From: a virus
Length of the DNA stretch: 36,457 nt
Direction: 5' to 3' (one strand)
Virus record (IMG/VR): IMGVR_UViG_3300042554_000903
Location: 1-36,457 of that record
Shown here: positions 24,464 to 32,533 of the stretch, piece after piece
Layout: each line of letters starts with the position of its first letter
Numbering within the stretch: the stretch's first letter is position 1
Translations under genes and position numbers: made by a program
Notes under the pieces: model-generated
Told to the model about the DNA's origin: nothing
Seen by the model: only the letters and a program-made list of their open reading frames with translations
Databases searched by the model: none

Positions 24464-24875
24464 CTAAATACTCAAGAGCTTTTTTAACAATGGACGGGTC
24501 GTCGTAGAACTTTCCTAGCCCTAGGTTGCATCTATCACATATGTATCCTCTAAACACCTTTTTACTGTGACAATGATCTAAAACCCACCGTTCCGTATAC
24601 ATGTTGCATATTGGACAGTTTCCTGGTGGAGGAGCCGGGTGTTTACTTTTTAGCTGATCACGCAAATGAGTTGCCTCACGTATACATTGCCGACAACGCC
24701 TATCAATGCCGTCCTTGTTATTTTTATGCTTAGGGAAAGAGGCTACTTCCTTACCTACGCCGCAGATTATGCATTTTCTAGTGGGTGTCTGCCCAAGTAC
24801 TTCCTTTACTAGATTCGGCTGCAATAGGAATTCGCAACCCGTAATATTCGCCAGCGAGAGCTGCTGACAATTCAA
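24417..24875 (-). CDS. HNH / endonuclease VII-type homing endonuclease
   Basis: The conserved part is residues ~85-140: CPICNMYTERWVLDHCHSKK, then RGYICDRCNLGLGKFYDDPS, the DH-x-H and paired CxxC pattern of recombination endonuclease VII/HNH proteins. A second Cys cluster precedes it (CIICGVGKEVASFPKHKNNK, then CRQC), so two zinc sites are likely. These enzymes usually nick or cut DNA and spread the gene. The true start is unclear: the open frame begins at a TTG at 24875 inside the polymerase gene; a TTG near 24824 is another choice. It lies between polymerase and exonuclease and overlaps both flanking ORFs. Confidence 0.88.
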   Translation of the reverse strand: MNCQQLSLANITGCEFLLQPNLVKEVLGQTPTRKCIICGVGKEVASFPKHKNNKDGIDRRCRQCIREATHLRDQLKSKHPAPPPGNCPICNMYTERWVLDHCHSKKVFRGYICDRCNLGLGKFYDDPSIVKKALEYLDATNQIQNKPSQETI

Positions 24876-26088
24876 GATTAAACATTAACGTGTCCGCATG
24901 AGCGGGGTTACATTCAACCTGAAGCTCATCATGAACAAATGCCAGTTGATCAGCTTCAATATTCAGTTGTTTAATTTGGTCGTTAGCGATGACCATCCAT
25001 CGCTTTGCAATGACACCAGCTCCTGATTGCAGGAGATAGTTCAAAGCTTTATGGGGTCCATCAACAGCGATACGCCGTCCATCAATTGAATTGATGTGGC
25101 CAACTGATTGAACCTTTTTCTTGACGGCCTCAACAAGATCGCTAAGACCTTCAATTGCATCAAGATACGCTTGCCGTATCTCTGCCCCTTTCTTCTTTGC
25201 TTTATCGGGTGAAAGCTGAGGGTCGTATGAAAAGCCGATCTTTTCGTTCCCAGCCCCATAAAGAAAAGCATAGGTAACGGTTTTGACGAGCTTACGACTA
25301 ATGCCAATCTTGTCGGCATTAACTTGGTGGATATCCCCATTGAGAAGGATTTCACCATAGCGGCCACCGTCATACTTACTAAGGTAATGCGCGAACATCC
25401 GCAACTCGATGCCGCTAAGATCGGCCCCAACCATGCATAGTCCTGGAGTTGCAGTGAAGAGTCGTCGGAATCGTTCATCAGATGGGACTTGGGCCAGATT
25501 TGGGTTTCTATGGGCACATCGGTGAGTGTTAGTAGAGACAGAACAGTTGTGGTGGATTCGGCCCTTTCTGACAAGCTTTAGCCAGGCGTTATTGCCGTCT
25601 GACAACATGCCAAGTTGCTTAGTCAGTTCCAAACACTGAAAGAATTCCAGTGCAATTGGAGTACCTATGTCCTTTAGAACTACTTCGTCAATAGTTGCTT
25701 TTCCAGATTCTGTGAACTGGGTTGGTTCCCATCCATAGAACTGCTGCATGATCCAAGCGATGTGATCTCGCGAGGTTGGGCTAAGATCCTTGAGGCGCGT
25801 AAAAGCGCATCCAGGTATATATCCCTTGGTCTTGTTAGAACGACGAGGAGTAAACTCGCCTCCCGCAACGAAAGGGTGCCGCTGTCGAAGAGATCCTTGC
25901 AGCGAGTCAAATGCAGATCGTAGTTCTGATTCCAACTCATAAGCGGATCGTTCGTCGAAGTACCAGCCATGCAACTGTTGTTTAGTGAGGATTTCTGCTA
26001 CTTGGTGCTCAAGCGTGACCCATTGCGGGACTTCTGTTCCAAGTCCTCCTTTGCTTGTTGTTGGATCTTCTTTTGGAAGTGATTCCAT
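24778..26088 (-). CDS. DNA polymerase I-type polymerase domain (C-terminal part of split gp5-like polymerase)
   Basis: About 436 residues from the ATG at 26088. Family A motifs: motif A MVGADLSGIELRMFAHYL (Asp near 223), motif B RKLVKTVTYAFLYGAGNEKI (near 265-284), motif C AFVHDELQVE, and a C-terminal STWADTH equivalent to the T7 gp5 end. The region matching the T7 thioredoxin-binding loop is about half as long, with several basic residues. The exonuclease domain is in a separate overlapping ORF upstream in the -1 relation. An in-frame TTG at 26121 would lengthen the N-terminus. It should act with the exonuclease ORF as the replicative polymerase, either as two chains or after frameshifting. 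Confidence 0.92.
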   Translation of the reverse strand: MESLPKEDPTTSKGGLGTEVPQWVTLEHQVAEILTKQQLHGWYFDERSAYELESELRSAFDSLQGSLRQRHPFVAGGEFTPRRSNKTKGYIPGCAFTRLKDLSPTSRDHIAWIMQQFYGWEPTQFTESGKATIDEVVLKDIGTPIALEFFQCLELTKQLGMLSDGNNAWLKLVRKGRIHHNCSVSTNTHRCAHRNPNLAQVPSDERFRRLFTATPGLCMVGADLSGIELRMFAHYLSKYDGGRYGEILLNGDIHQVNADKIGISRKLVKTVTYAFLYGAGNEKIGFSYDPQLSPDKAKKKGAEIRQAYLDAIEGLSDLVEAVKKKVQSVGHINSIDGRRIAVDGPHKALNYLLQSGAGVIAKRWMVIANDQIKQLNIEADQLAFVHDELQVECNPAHADTLMFNLELSAALAGEYYGLRIPIAAESSKGSTWADTH

Positions 26089-26564
26089 AGTTTGTGTGTG
26101 ACTTGTAAGTCCTGTACGCAATAATCCTCCATGTCTTGTGACCAGGTTTTCCAGTCAGTTTGTTTAGCAAAGCCACCTTTGTATTCACCCAATCTGTAAC
26201 CGTATGCCTCTAAGGAATGTCGTCCGTAGAGTTGGAGTGGCATGTGTTTCCAGTTCCTAGCGTTGTCAATCTTAAGCAGATCAGGATGATACAAACGACT
26301 AAGAATAAGAGTGTCAATGGTTCTTGGTGGCGTGAACCACGGATAGAACTTTTGAATGACAGGGATGTCGTAGTTGATTACATTCTGACCAATGATTGTC
26401 TCAGCACCTTCCAGCATCGTGATGGCACGAGCGATAGGTTCTTGAGTGCCTTCATCGTTGAAGACATAAACCTCATTGTTACCAAGGTCTTTGATAGCAA
26501 CACAGTGGATCGTGGTAAGGTTTTCGTACAGGCCGTCAGTTTCGATGTCGAAGAGTAGGTTCAT
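25998..26564 (-). CDS. DNA polymerase 3'-5' exonuclease domain (N-terminal part of split gp5-like polymerase)
   Basis: 188 residues. Exo motifs: DIETDG (D6, E8), IIGQNVINYDIPVI (D66), and EDYCVQDLQVTHKLW (D152), matching T7 gp5 D5/E7 and D174. HSLEAYGYRLGEYKGGF also matches T7 gp5. Similarity stops at about residue 160, exactly where the ATG of the polymerase ORF occurs in another frame; the last ~28 residues (KKIQQQAKEDLEQKSRNGSR) look like a non-conserved tail. The start overlaps the upstream gene by ATGA. It could form a non-covalent holoenzyme with the downstream chain. Confidence 0.9.
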   Translation of the reverse strand: MNLLFDIETDGLYENLTTIHCVAIKDLGNNEVYVFNDEGTQEPIARAITMLEGAETIIGQNVINYDIPVIQKFYPWFTPPRTIDTLILSRLYHPDLLKIDNARNWKHMPLQLYGRHSLEAYGYRLGEYKGGFAKQTDWKTWSQDMEDYCVQDLQVTHKLWNHFQKKIQQQAKEDLEQKSRNGSRLSTK

Positions 26565-26737
26565 TTGAACAGCTTCTTCCGAAGGTCTTTGTAGACCAAG
26601 GCCTTTTTCATAAAGGCATCTTCCTCTTCATCAAGAATCTTTCGGAGATCATCGAGAAGTTGTTCGATGTTCTCCTCGTCGAGATACTCACAAACAGCAC
26701 CACGAAGGTTCCGAATCTTGAACTCTTCAGTAGACAT
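26561..26737 (-). CDS. Small acidic protein, 58 aa
   Basis: It reads MSTEEFKIRNLRGAVCEYLD onward and ends LVYKDLRKKLFK. The start at 26737 gives an 11-bp overlap with the upstream ORF; a longer in-frame version would cover much of that gene. Highly helical and acidic in the middle, basic at the end. It is coupled to the polymerase exonuclease gene by ATGA. Function unknown. Confidence 0.72.
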   Translation of the reverse strand: MSTEEFKIRNLRGAVCEYLDEENIEQLLDDLRKILDEEEDAFMKKALVYKDLRKKLFK

Positions 26738-26897
26738 CGTTAGGGCTCCAGTGTGGGTTGACTCCGTAGTACTCAGCAAGCACTTCAAACAATGCTTCAG
26801 TAGTGATCACAAAGCCTTCACCTTCAATCTCACCACGCTTATGCATGGCTACGAGCTCTTCTTTTGTGCAGATGATGAGTGTTTCGGTGTCATGCAT
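26727..26897 (-). CDS. Small hypothetical protein, 56 aa
   Basis: It reads MHDTETLIICTKEELVAMHK onward and ends NPHWSPNDVY. The ATG overlaps the end of the upstream 57-residue ORF and its stop overlaps the next gene, a typical chained layout. Residues 7-45 look like a helix-rich small domain. Function unknown. Confidence 0.7.
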   Translation of the reverse strand: MHDTETLIICTKEELVAMHKRGEIEGEGFVITTEALFEVLAEYYGVNPHWSPNDVY

Positions 26898-27063
26898 CGA
26901 TGGTTTTGGCGGGGTACTTGATCACAGCCTCTAGTTCCTGAAGCGTGTCTGCCCGGTAGGGTTGTGCTCGTTGCACCATTTCTGGTGAAGGCGGGTTGGG
27001 TCGCTTTAGGAGCGATTCGTAGTTAGAAGTCCGTTGTTGGGTCGAACTCTTGTTCGGGTTCAT
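26890..27063 (-). CDS. Small hypothetical protein, 57 aa, overlapping the helicase end
   Basis: It reads MNPNKSSTQQRTSNYESLLK onward and ends VIKYPAKTIDA. The first 14 codons overlap the primase-helicase 3' end in another frame. No Shine-Dalgarno is evident, so the start is uncertain; the open frame extends further upstream, and a later ATG would give 29 residues. The C-terminal part has plausible composition and overlaps the next start. Confidence 0.5.
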   Translation of the reverse strand: MNPNKSSTQQRTSNYESLLKRPNPPSPEMVQRAQPYRADTLQELEAVIKYPAKTIDA

Positions 27064-28612
27064 GCTCGATAAAACGGCAAGTGTTAAGGTCATAAATAAG
27101 GTCACAACAAGGGCCAACTTCTCCGCTGTAGCGATTTTTGAGTACTCGTACAGTTGTTTTGGAGTTGGTTTGTTGATTCCGTTCAAGTGCAATAACGGCA
27201 TCACTCAATTGCGCAATGCTGTGTGATCCTCGTAACGAACCAAGGCTCACTCGTGCTCCTTCTTCGTGGCTTTGATCACCACTAGGACGACGCAAGTGAG
27301 AGACAAGGAACAATGAGATCCCAGTCCGTTCCACAAGGGAGCGAAGCTTGGTCATTGTCTGATCGATAACGCGACGTTCATCTCCGTCAAGACCACTCAA
27401 CAAAATGCTGAGGTGATCAAGGAAGACGATCTTTACGTCAAGACCTTGGGCAAGATACTCCACACGGTTATAAATAACATCGGGATCAAAACTACCGAAG
27501 CCATCAAAAAGATAAAGCGGCCAATGTCCAAGGGTTCTGGAGTAGACATCTGTTAGTTCAGTGCGAGAGTGTTCACCAATGTGGTAGGACTTACCTTCAG
27601 CAACGGACATCAGTCCGAGAGCTGTACGACGGTTCGATTCTTCAAGTGCTAGGTAGCCAACACGCTCACCCTTGTTGAGTAAGTGTGTGGCAAGTTCTCT
27701 ACAAAAAGAACTTTTCCCTGTCCCTGATCCAGCGGTCACGGTCACCAATTCGCCATTTCTAATGCCGTGAAGCTTTTCCTGTAAACCTTTGAATGGATAC
27801 TCATGGAGTCCGTCATCGTTAGGTTTAAGGATCTGCTCTAGAAGACTCTTCGCTTCGACAATGCCATCTGGGCGGTATGCGGAAGCGTTCCAGATTGCCT
27901 CTTTAATCGCTTGTGCCTTGCCAGCCTGGAGTGCATCGGAAGCATCCTTGAAATCTGGCAAGTGAGCGATCTTAACTTTGCCTGGTGGCAATACCCCTGC
28001 CGCATCCTTCGCAGCTTGACGCCCAGGATCGTCCATATCAAAGAAGAGGACAATCTCCTCATAACCCTGGAGCCACTCAAGCTGCCTTTGAATCGCACGC
28101 TTGGCCGAATTGGCACCATCCGGTATTGATACCATCGGCCAATTCCCCGAGTAAGCTTGATAACACGAAAGCGCATCAAGTTCTCCTTCGGTGATAACCA
28201 CTCGCTTTCCAGAACTTGGGAAGAGCTGCTGTCCAAAGAGTTGTCCATCTGGGTTTGATCCATCCCATCGGAATTGTTTATCAGGGGTTTTTACCTTGGC
28301 ACCAGTACATGTTCCATCCTTTGAGAAGTAATGGAAGTAAAGTTGATTGCCTTCTCGATGGACTCGATACTTACGGCAAACCTCTTCACTGATGCCACGT
28401 TTAGGTAGTGGTTCAGGTGTTCCCTTTATTGGGAATGTCATTCGTGGTTTTGACGATGTGACGTTGCTGTATTCACCAGCTTCCCAATGGCCGCACCCAA
28501 AGCAGTAGCCGTGACCGTCGTCGTAACGAGCAAGATTGTTTCGACTACCACAAGAAGGACAAGGTTCATGGGTTAGATACTTACTTGTTTCTGTATCGGG
28601 AGATAACAGCAT
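27023..28612 (-). CDS. Primase-helicase (T7 gp4-like)
   Basis: 529 residues, close to T7 gp4A (566). The zinc finger has C18, C21, C37 and C40 (CPSC and CFGC). TOPRIM motifs are ITEGELDAL (E142) and FFDMDDPGRQA (D192-D195). The RecA-type helicase has Walker A AGSGTGKSS (about 294-302), Walker B VFLDHLSILLSG (about 396-407) and the VSHLRRPSG motif (about 438-445). The C-terminus is acidic and ends in Phe (EFDPTTDF), like the T7 gp4 tail that contacts DNA polymerase. It makes primers and unwinds DNA at the fork. Overlaps the upstream ORF by 32 bp. Confidence 0.95.
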   Translation of the reverse strand: MLLSPDTETSKYLTHEPCPSCGSRNNLARYDDGHGYCFGCGHWEAGEYSNVTSSKPRMTFPIKGTPEPLPKRGISEEVCRKYRVHREGNQLYFHYFSKDGTCTGAKVKTPDKQFRWDGSNPDGQLFGQQLFPSSGKRVVITEGELDALSCYQAYSGNWPMVSIPDGANSAKRAIQRQLEWLQGYEEIVLFFDMDDPGRQAAKDAAGVLPPGKVKIAHLPDFKDASDALQAGKAQAIKEAIWNASAYRPDGIVEAKSLLEQILKPNDDGLHEYPFKGLQEKLHGIRNGELVTVTAGSGTGKSSFCRELATHLLNKGERVGYLALEESNRRTALGLMSVAEGKSYHIGEHSRTELTDVYSRTLGHWPLYLFDGFGSFDPDVIYNRVEYLAQGLDVKIVFLDHLSILLSGLDGDERRVIDQTMTKLRSLVERTGISLFLVSHLRRPSGDQSHEEGARVSLGSLRGSHSIAQLSDAVIALERNQQTNSKTTVRVLKNRYSGEVGPCCDLIYDLNTCRFIEHEPEQEFDPTTDF

Positions 28613-28787
28613 TGATCAGCTTTTCGTAAATGTCAGCGGAGTTCTGGAAGTACGAATGCCAATCATTTAATGCTTCAGCAAAACAAGTCACAACTTCATC
28701 AGGTGTCAATTCACCAAGCTTGATTGCCTCCTCTGCTTCACACAAAGTGTCAGCAAAATATTCAGTGATGCGCTCTTTAGGAGTCAT
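28581..28787 (-). CDS. Small acidic protein, 68 aa (related to the upstream 49-aa protein)
   Basis: It reads MTPKERITEYFADTLCEAEE onward and ends NAVISRYRNK. The stretch LTPDEVVTCFAEALNDW resembles SSPNDIVEGFEDALDSY in the preceding protein, so the pair may be a tandem duplication. The ATG overlaps the upstream stop by 4 bp. All-helical prediction; function unknown. Confidence 0.75.
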   Translation of the reverse strand: MTPKERITEYFADTLCEAEEAIKLGELTPDEVVTCFAEALNDWHSYFQNSADIYEKLINAVISRYRNK

Positions 28788-28933
28788 TGTTGAGTGTGGA
28801 AACGTTGGATCAATTCTTCGTAACTATCCAATGCATCTTCAAAGCCCTCAACAATGTCATTCGGTGAGGAATGCTTGTCAAGGGCCATGATTAGATTGGT
28901 AGCCAGATCTTTGATCAGCTCTACATCAGCCAT
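28784..28933 (-). CDS. Small acidic protein, 49 aa
   Basis: It reads MADVELIKDLATNLIMALDK onward and ends IQRFHTQQ. The start at 28933 overlaps the endonuclease I end by 13 bp; the longer in-frame start at 28987 lies deep inside that gene and is less likely. It shares a helix pattern with the next protein. Function unknown. Confidence 0.7.
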   Translation of the reverse strand: MADVELIKDLATNLIMALDKHSSPNDIVEGFEDALDSYEELIQRFHTQQ

Positions 28934-29274
28934 TCGATAGGGATACTGTGGAACACACACCATTGGAAGCCGTGTTTCTCGGCCCATTTGGCGTACGTAG
29001 TTTTTGATCCTTTGTAGATCTTGTTATAGGGCGATTGAAATACAAAGCGAATGTCAAGGTCAGGATTTTGATCCTTAACTGCCTTCATCTTTCGACGATC
29101 CTCTTCGGTCAGATGACCTTTCACCTCAAGATAAATTCCATTTGGCAAAAGAAAATCAGGGCAGTAATTGTGTTGAATCTGATAAGCAACCTTGGTGCAT
29201 TCATACTCGTACTTCACGCCCAGGTTGGTGAGAAGATCAGCGACCTTCTCCTCCAACCCAGAGCGGAAAGTCAT
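28921..29274 (-). CDS. Endonuclease I / Holliday junction resolvase (T7 gp3-like)
   Basis: 117 residues that match T7 endonuclease I closely. The catalytic set is in place with T7 spacing: E8 (SGLEEKVADLL), D40 (CPDFLLPNGI), E50 and K52 (YLEVKG), plus DIRFVFQSPYNKIYKGS. It is shorter than T7 gp3 (149) at the N-terminus. It resolves branched DNA and contributes to host DNA breakdown and packaging. It sits between SSB and primase-helicase, as gene 3 does between 2.5 and 4 in T7. Confidence 0.95.
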   Translation of the reverse strand: MTFRSGLEEKVADLLTNLGVKYEYECTKVAYQIQHNYCPDFLLPNGIYLEVKGHLTEEDRRKMKAVKDQNPDLDIRFVFQSPYNKIYKGSKTTYAKWAEKHGFQWCVFHSIPIEWLM

Positions 29275-29504
29275 TAGAACTTCAGATCCTCCAGCTCAAT
29301 ACGGCCATCGACTGAAACCCATAGACGGTAAGGATTGCCATCAACAGTGACGAAGTTTTCAGCCTTAATGCCATTGAAGTAGTCGCCTCGCTTTAGCCCA
29401 AGCTCGATAACAAGCTTGCTCCTGCGATCACGCTTCTTTTCTAACTTGTCTTCGTCAGCCTCAATCTGTTGCTGTAGCTTCAGCAATTGGTTGAGTGTTG
29501 CCAT
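29274..29504 (-). CDS. Hypothetical protein with N-terminal coiled coil, 76 aa
   Basis: It reads MATLNQLLKLQQQIEADEDK, continues as a charged helix to about residue 40, then KRGDYFNGIKAENFVTVDGN and a beta-like end. The start is the second of two adjacent Met codons, giving a TGATG overlap with the SSB stop. Its stop is coupled to the endonuclease I start. Function unknown; the position suggests a role in DNA replication. Confidence 0.78.
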   Translation of the reverse strand: MATLNQLLKLQQQIEADEDKLEKKRDRRSKLVIELGLKRGDYFNGIKAENFVTVDGNPYRLWVSVDGRIELEDLKF

Positions 29505-30073
29505 CAAAAATCGATGTCAGTTTCAGTTGCAGGGGCCGGGGTCACGTTTGGATCCTCAGCCTTGAATCCCTTGGTTTTACCAAAGAGTTCAGCAACATCT
29601 TCAGCATCCATGTCACCAGTATCTACACCAGCGCTGCTGGAAAGGCTGATGATCTGAATACCTTTCAACTTAAGACTGGTGCCGTATGTAACACCATCCT
29701 TGAGGATGTAGGGCTTCTGGAAGAACGCAAGCTTCACAGTACTTCCGCTATAAACCGGAAGCGCTGAGTTATTGATGACCGTACCCTCACTATCGACAAT
29801 CGTGGGGCAGTTGTCCTCATTCCAAGAGAACTTGACTTTGTACTTACCATCGGAAACTTCTTCCCATGGTTCAGGCTTCAGCGTTGCACGCTTTGGGTTC
29901 TTCAACTTGGATTCACACCACTTGAGAACTTCAGTGCGGTCTGCTTCCAGTTGTTCGATCAGATCATCAGTAAAGACAGTAGCAAGAGAGTAACCAAACT
30001 TGCTGGGCTTCATCACAGCCTGATAACCTTCAAGGACAACAGGCTTTTCGGTGACGATAGTTTTGGGGGCCAT
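29504..30073 (-). CDS. Single-stranded DNA-binding protein (T7 gp2.5-like)
   Basis: 189 residues with an OB-fold-like core: GYQAVMKPSKFGYSLATVFT near the start, KYKVKFSWNEDNCPTIVDSE in the middle, and VKLAFFQKPYILKDGVTYGT, which resembles gp2.5. The C-terminus is acidic and ends DIDF; the terminal Phe in an acidic tail is the T7 gp2.5 hallmark that contacts polymerase and helicase. Its ATG overlaps the RNAP stop by TAATG. Confidence 0.9.
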   Translation of the reverse strand: MAPKTIVTEKPVVLEGYQAVMKPSKFGYSLATVFTDDLIEQLEADRTEVLKWCESKLKNPKRATLKPEPWEEVSDGKYKVKFSWNEDNCPTIVDSEGTVINNSALPVYSGSTVKLAFFQKPYILKDGVTYGTSLKLKGIQIISLSSSAGVDTGDMDAEDVAELFGKTKGFKAEDPNVTPAPATETDIDF

Positions 30074-32406
30074 TAACAGAAAAAATAGGTGGATTCAAGA
30101 ACGGAATCAAGATCGAGATCACCAATGATCGGCGGCTCAGTCTCTGCTCCGATGGCTTCAGCAAAATCCAGAAGTGGATTGCTGGATGAAAAGATTTCGC
30201 AGTAGGTTTCCCTGACTACGTGATTCAATGTGCCCATATCAGTTGCCCGACAAAGCACTGAATCGTGGATCACCGTGAACGGTGCATTGAACTTCAAGAA
30301 TGCCAAATGTAGTATTGAGGCATCCGCGCTATGAATGAGATTGGGAGCTGTGCTGGACTTATGACCAGCAACATCTGGTCCTTCGTGACCTGTAGTTAGG
30401 TTCACTTCACAACGACCAAGGATCTGCAAAAGTACAGTCGATACTTTCCTTTTGCGTCTGTTCTGTTTAACAACAAAACCTGATGGCGTCTCCCAAATAA
30501 GGTGATCTACGCCGCGTTTGAACGCTGCGCCAACTTCTTGTTTGATCCAATCCATGACACGCATTGGACCGGGGACAACCTCATACATCGCTTCTCTGAC
30601 TGCATTAACAATCAGAGTGAGTTCTTCTGGTGTGAACTCAGCATCCTTTTCCTTTAGAGCTTCACGGATGTAAGCCCTGTTGGAATGCTTGGTGGCGTTG
30701 TATGGAATGGTCATCACTGTTCTCTTTGTGACCTTCCGATCAAGGAGAGCAGCTAGGTGATCTGGCAGCTTTGGCTTAGCCGTTTCTGCCACAACTTTGT
30801 ATGCATCCTGTGGTGTATCTGACGGAAAGACATTGACCAACTTTGCAGTTGATTGATCTCTCGCCATACCAGCCAGGATCTGTAGTCCTGAGCACGTAGC
30901 GTCAATAGCAACTGGCAGATTTGTCCAACTTCTTGTGCATTCAATGACACAAGCGTTGTACTCCTCACATGCAGCGAGGAACTGCCACGGCTCATCTGCT
31001 GCCTCCCATTCAGCTATCTCCACAAGTGGAGCGTTAGCCACACGAGAAATCAGGTCTTGGTTCTGGAGAACCCAATCCTGACGTTCTTGCATCGTGGCTT
31101 TGTCTAACCCATAGGTTGTTGCCACTTGGAATGCCAGCCAGGCTTCCGCTTCATCCGTCATGAACGACGGCTCAGCAAACTTCAGTAGAGACTTACCGAA
31201 GTCAGTGTCTTGTGGGGTGAGAAAGGCTGGGATCGGATACGTTCGACCTCGATAGTCAAAGGACCACGGGAGATAGAACTTGTCTTTCCCCTTGAAGATC
31301 TTGACGGTCTCCATGGTCATTCGTGTACGGCAGGACCGTTTGAATGACGCAGCGTTGTGGTTTAACACCTCTGCTGCTTGCCGTCTGTACTCGTGCCTAG
31401 CCTCTTCGTTCTCCGCAATGTCGAACGGTTTGTTGGGGAGGGGTAGCTCAATGATCGGCAAGAACTTACCGACCTTGTACTGGCGCTCCATCAAGGTCTC
31501 AGCCACGTCGACGATGAACTCGTTGAGCGTGTAGGCAACCTTCTGGAGCTTGTTCAAAAACAGGAGTGGCGTGTTCCCCTGTACTAATCCGTTATCGCCC
31601 CTGCGGACCATCTCATGCCCATGCATAACCTCGTTGAGGAGGTAGCCACCAGCCTTGATGGGACTCCAATCTCGTGGTGGGACCAACATGGGCCAAGCCA
31701 TTGGGGCAAACATCAGCGCGTCTTGCATCAGCTCCTCCTTTTGCATGGCAAAGAGAAGGCTGGGGACAATCAAGGTGCAACGCTTTTTGTCCTTGATGAC
31801 CATGTGTTTGTCAAACCACTTAGTGGCCTTCATCACACAGTCAAGAAGCCATCCTCCGAGCTTCGCTCGTATGGTCGTTGTCCAATTGTCCCAGTGATGC
31901 TCGTGCCGATTCATCATCGTGCGAGCCACCGTGGCCTTCTGCTGGGTGCCACAGGCGCTGTGCCAGTACTGCCGCTTGATGCGGTCATACAGGTCAGGAT
32001 CCTGAGCCTCATACCAGCGGAGCTGACACTCCTGCTCAAGGGCCTGGCCAATGGCTGTGATCACATTGGCGATCTCATTGGCCCTGTCCTTTGGACTAAA
32101 CACCTTATCGAAGGTCAGCTTCAACGCAATGGCTGCTGCTGCCTCCGGTTCGATCTCAGCGAGGTACTGGTGGATGGTGGTGAACTCGACGCCGTTCTTG
32201 CCCTCATGGATGCGCTTGAGGGTGTCCTGTATGACCCGTGACACCTCTCCAAGGGCTGCCTGGATACTTGCGGACCCATAGACCGTTGCCGACCCGTAGG
32301 AGCGCTCCTCCAGCTTGCGTGTCTGATCGAGAAGGCGTTCCCGCCCGTAGGCAATGGCCCTCTTTTCCAGTTCGATTTGTTGCTCGGTGAGAGCAGGTGA
32401 AACCAT
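30073..32406 (-). CDS. Single-subunit DNA-dependent RNA polymerase (T7 gp1-like)
   Basis: 777 residues (T7 RNAP 883). Catalytic elements: WSFDYRGRTYPIPAFL at about 381-396; motif A VAIDATCSGLQ with D502; motif B KRTVMTIPYNAT with K561 and Y569, spaced as T7 K631 and Y639; HSADASILH at about 692-700; motif C VIHDSVL with D715. It ends YFFC where T7 ends with FAFA. It transcribes the middle and late genes from phage promoters. It is the first gene after the terminator at 32474-32503, so it should be read from a promoter in the 67-nt gap upstream or by read-through. No strong Shine-Dalgarno is seen. Confidence 0.97.
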   Translation of the reverse strand: MVSPALTEQQIELEKRAIAYGRERLLDQTRKLEERSYGSATVYGSASIQAALGEVSRVIQDTLKRIHEGKNGVEFTTIHQYLAEIEPEAAAAIALKLTFDKVFSPKDRANEIANVITAIGQALEQECQLRWYEAQDPDLYDRIKRQYWHSACGTQQKATVARTMMNRHEHHWDNWTTTIRAKLGGWLLDCVMKATKWFDKHMVIKDKKRCTLIVPSLLFAMQKEELMQDALMFAPMAWPMLVPPRDWSPIKAGGYLLNEVMHGHEMVRRGDNGLVQGNTPLLFLNKLQKVAYTLNEFIVDVAETLMERQYKVGKFLPIIELPLPNKPFDIAENEEARHEYRRQAAEVLNHNAASFKRSCRTRMTMETVKIFKGKDKFYLPWSFDYRGRTYPIPAFLTPQDTDFGKSLLKFAEPSFMTDEAEAWLAFQVATTYGLDKATMQERQDWVLQNQDLISRVANAPLVEIAEWEAADEPWQFLAACEEYNACVIECTRSWTNLPVAIDATCSGLQILAGMARDQSTAKLVNVFPSDTPQDAYKVVAETAKPKLPDHLAALLDRKVTKRTVMTIPYNATKHSNRAYIREALKEKDAEFTPEELTLIVNAVREAMYEVVPGPMRVMDWIKQEVGAAFKRGVDHLIWETPSGFVVKQNRRKRKVSTVLLQILGRCEVNLTTGHEGPDVAGHKSSTAPNLIHSADASILHLAFLKFNAPFTVIHDSVLCRATDMGTLNHVVRETYCEIFSSSNPLLDFAEAIGAETEPPIIGDLDLDSVLESTYFFC

Positions 32407-32473
32407 GCTTGTCTCAAGAAATGTGTGCAGTTAGTACCGGTAAAAAGTGCTATCCACTAGTGGAGCGACCTAG
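32407..32473 (-). promoter_or_regulatory. RNAP upstream gap with perfect palindromes
   Basis: The gap between the int-side terminator and the RNAP start contains TCCACTAGTGGA (32453-32464), a perfect 12-bp palindrome, and TACCGGTA (32435-32442). Expression of the RNAP commits the phage to lytic growth, so palindromes here are operator candidates. No convincing -35/-10 pair is seen. Confidence 0.45.
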
Positions 32474-32503
32474 ACAAAAGAAAAGACGGGGACTAGCCCC
32501 GCC
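32474..32503 (-). terminator. Intrinsic terminator between integrase/attP and RNA polymerase
   Basis: On the minus strand CGGGG-CTAGT-CCCCG forms a 5-bp GC stem, extendable across one mismatch by AAG/CTT. It is followed by TCTTTTCTTTTG. It should end transcripts coming from the early region and int. Confidence 0.82.
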
Positions 32504-32533
32504 TTGACTCACTAATGCAGTGCTGAGAAACGC

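Noticed and set aside
31615-32241. Plus-strand open frame opposite the RNA polymerase N-terminus
   Set aside because: Mirror of a conserved RNAP frame; composition not protein-like and no ribosome site.
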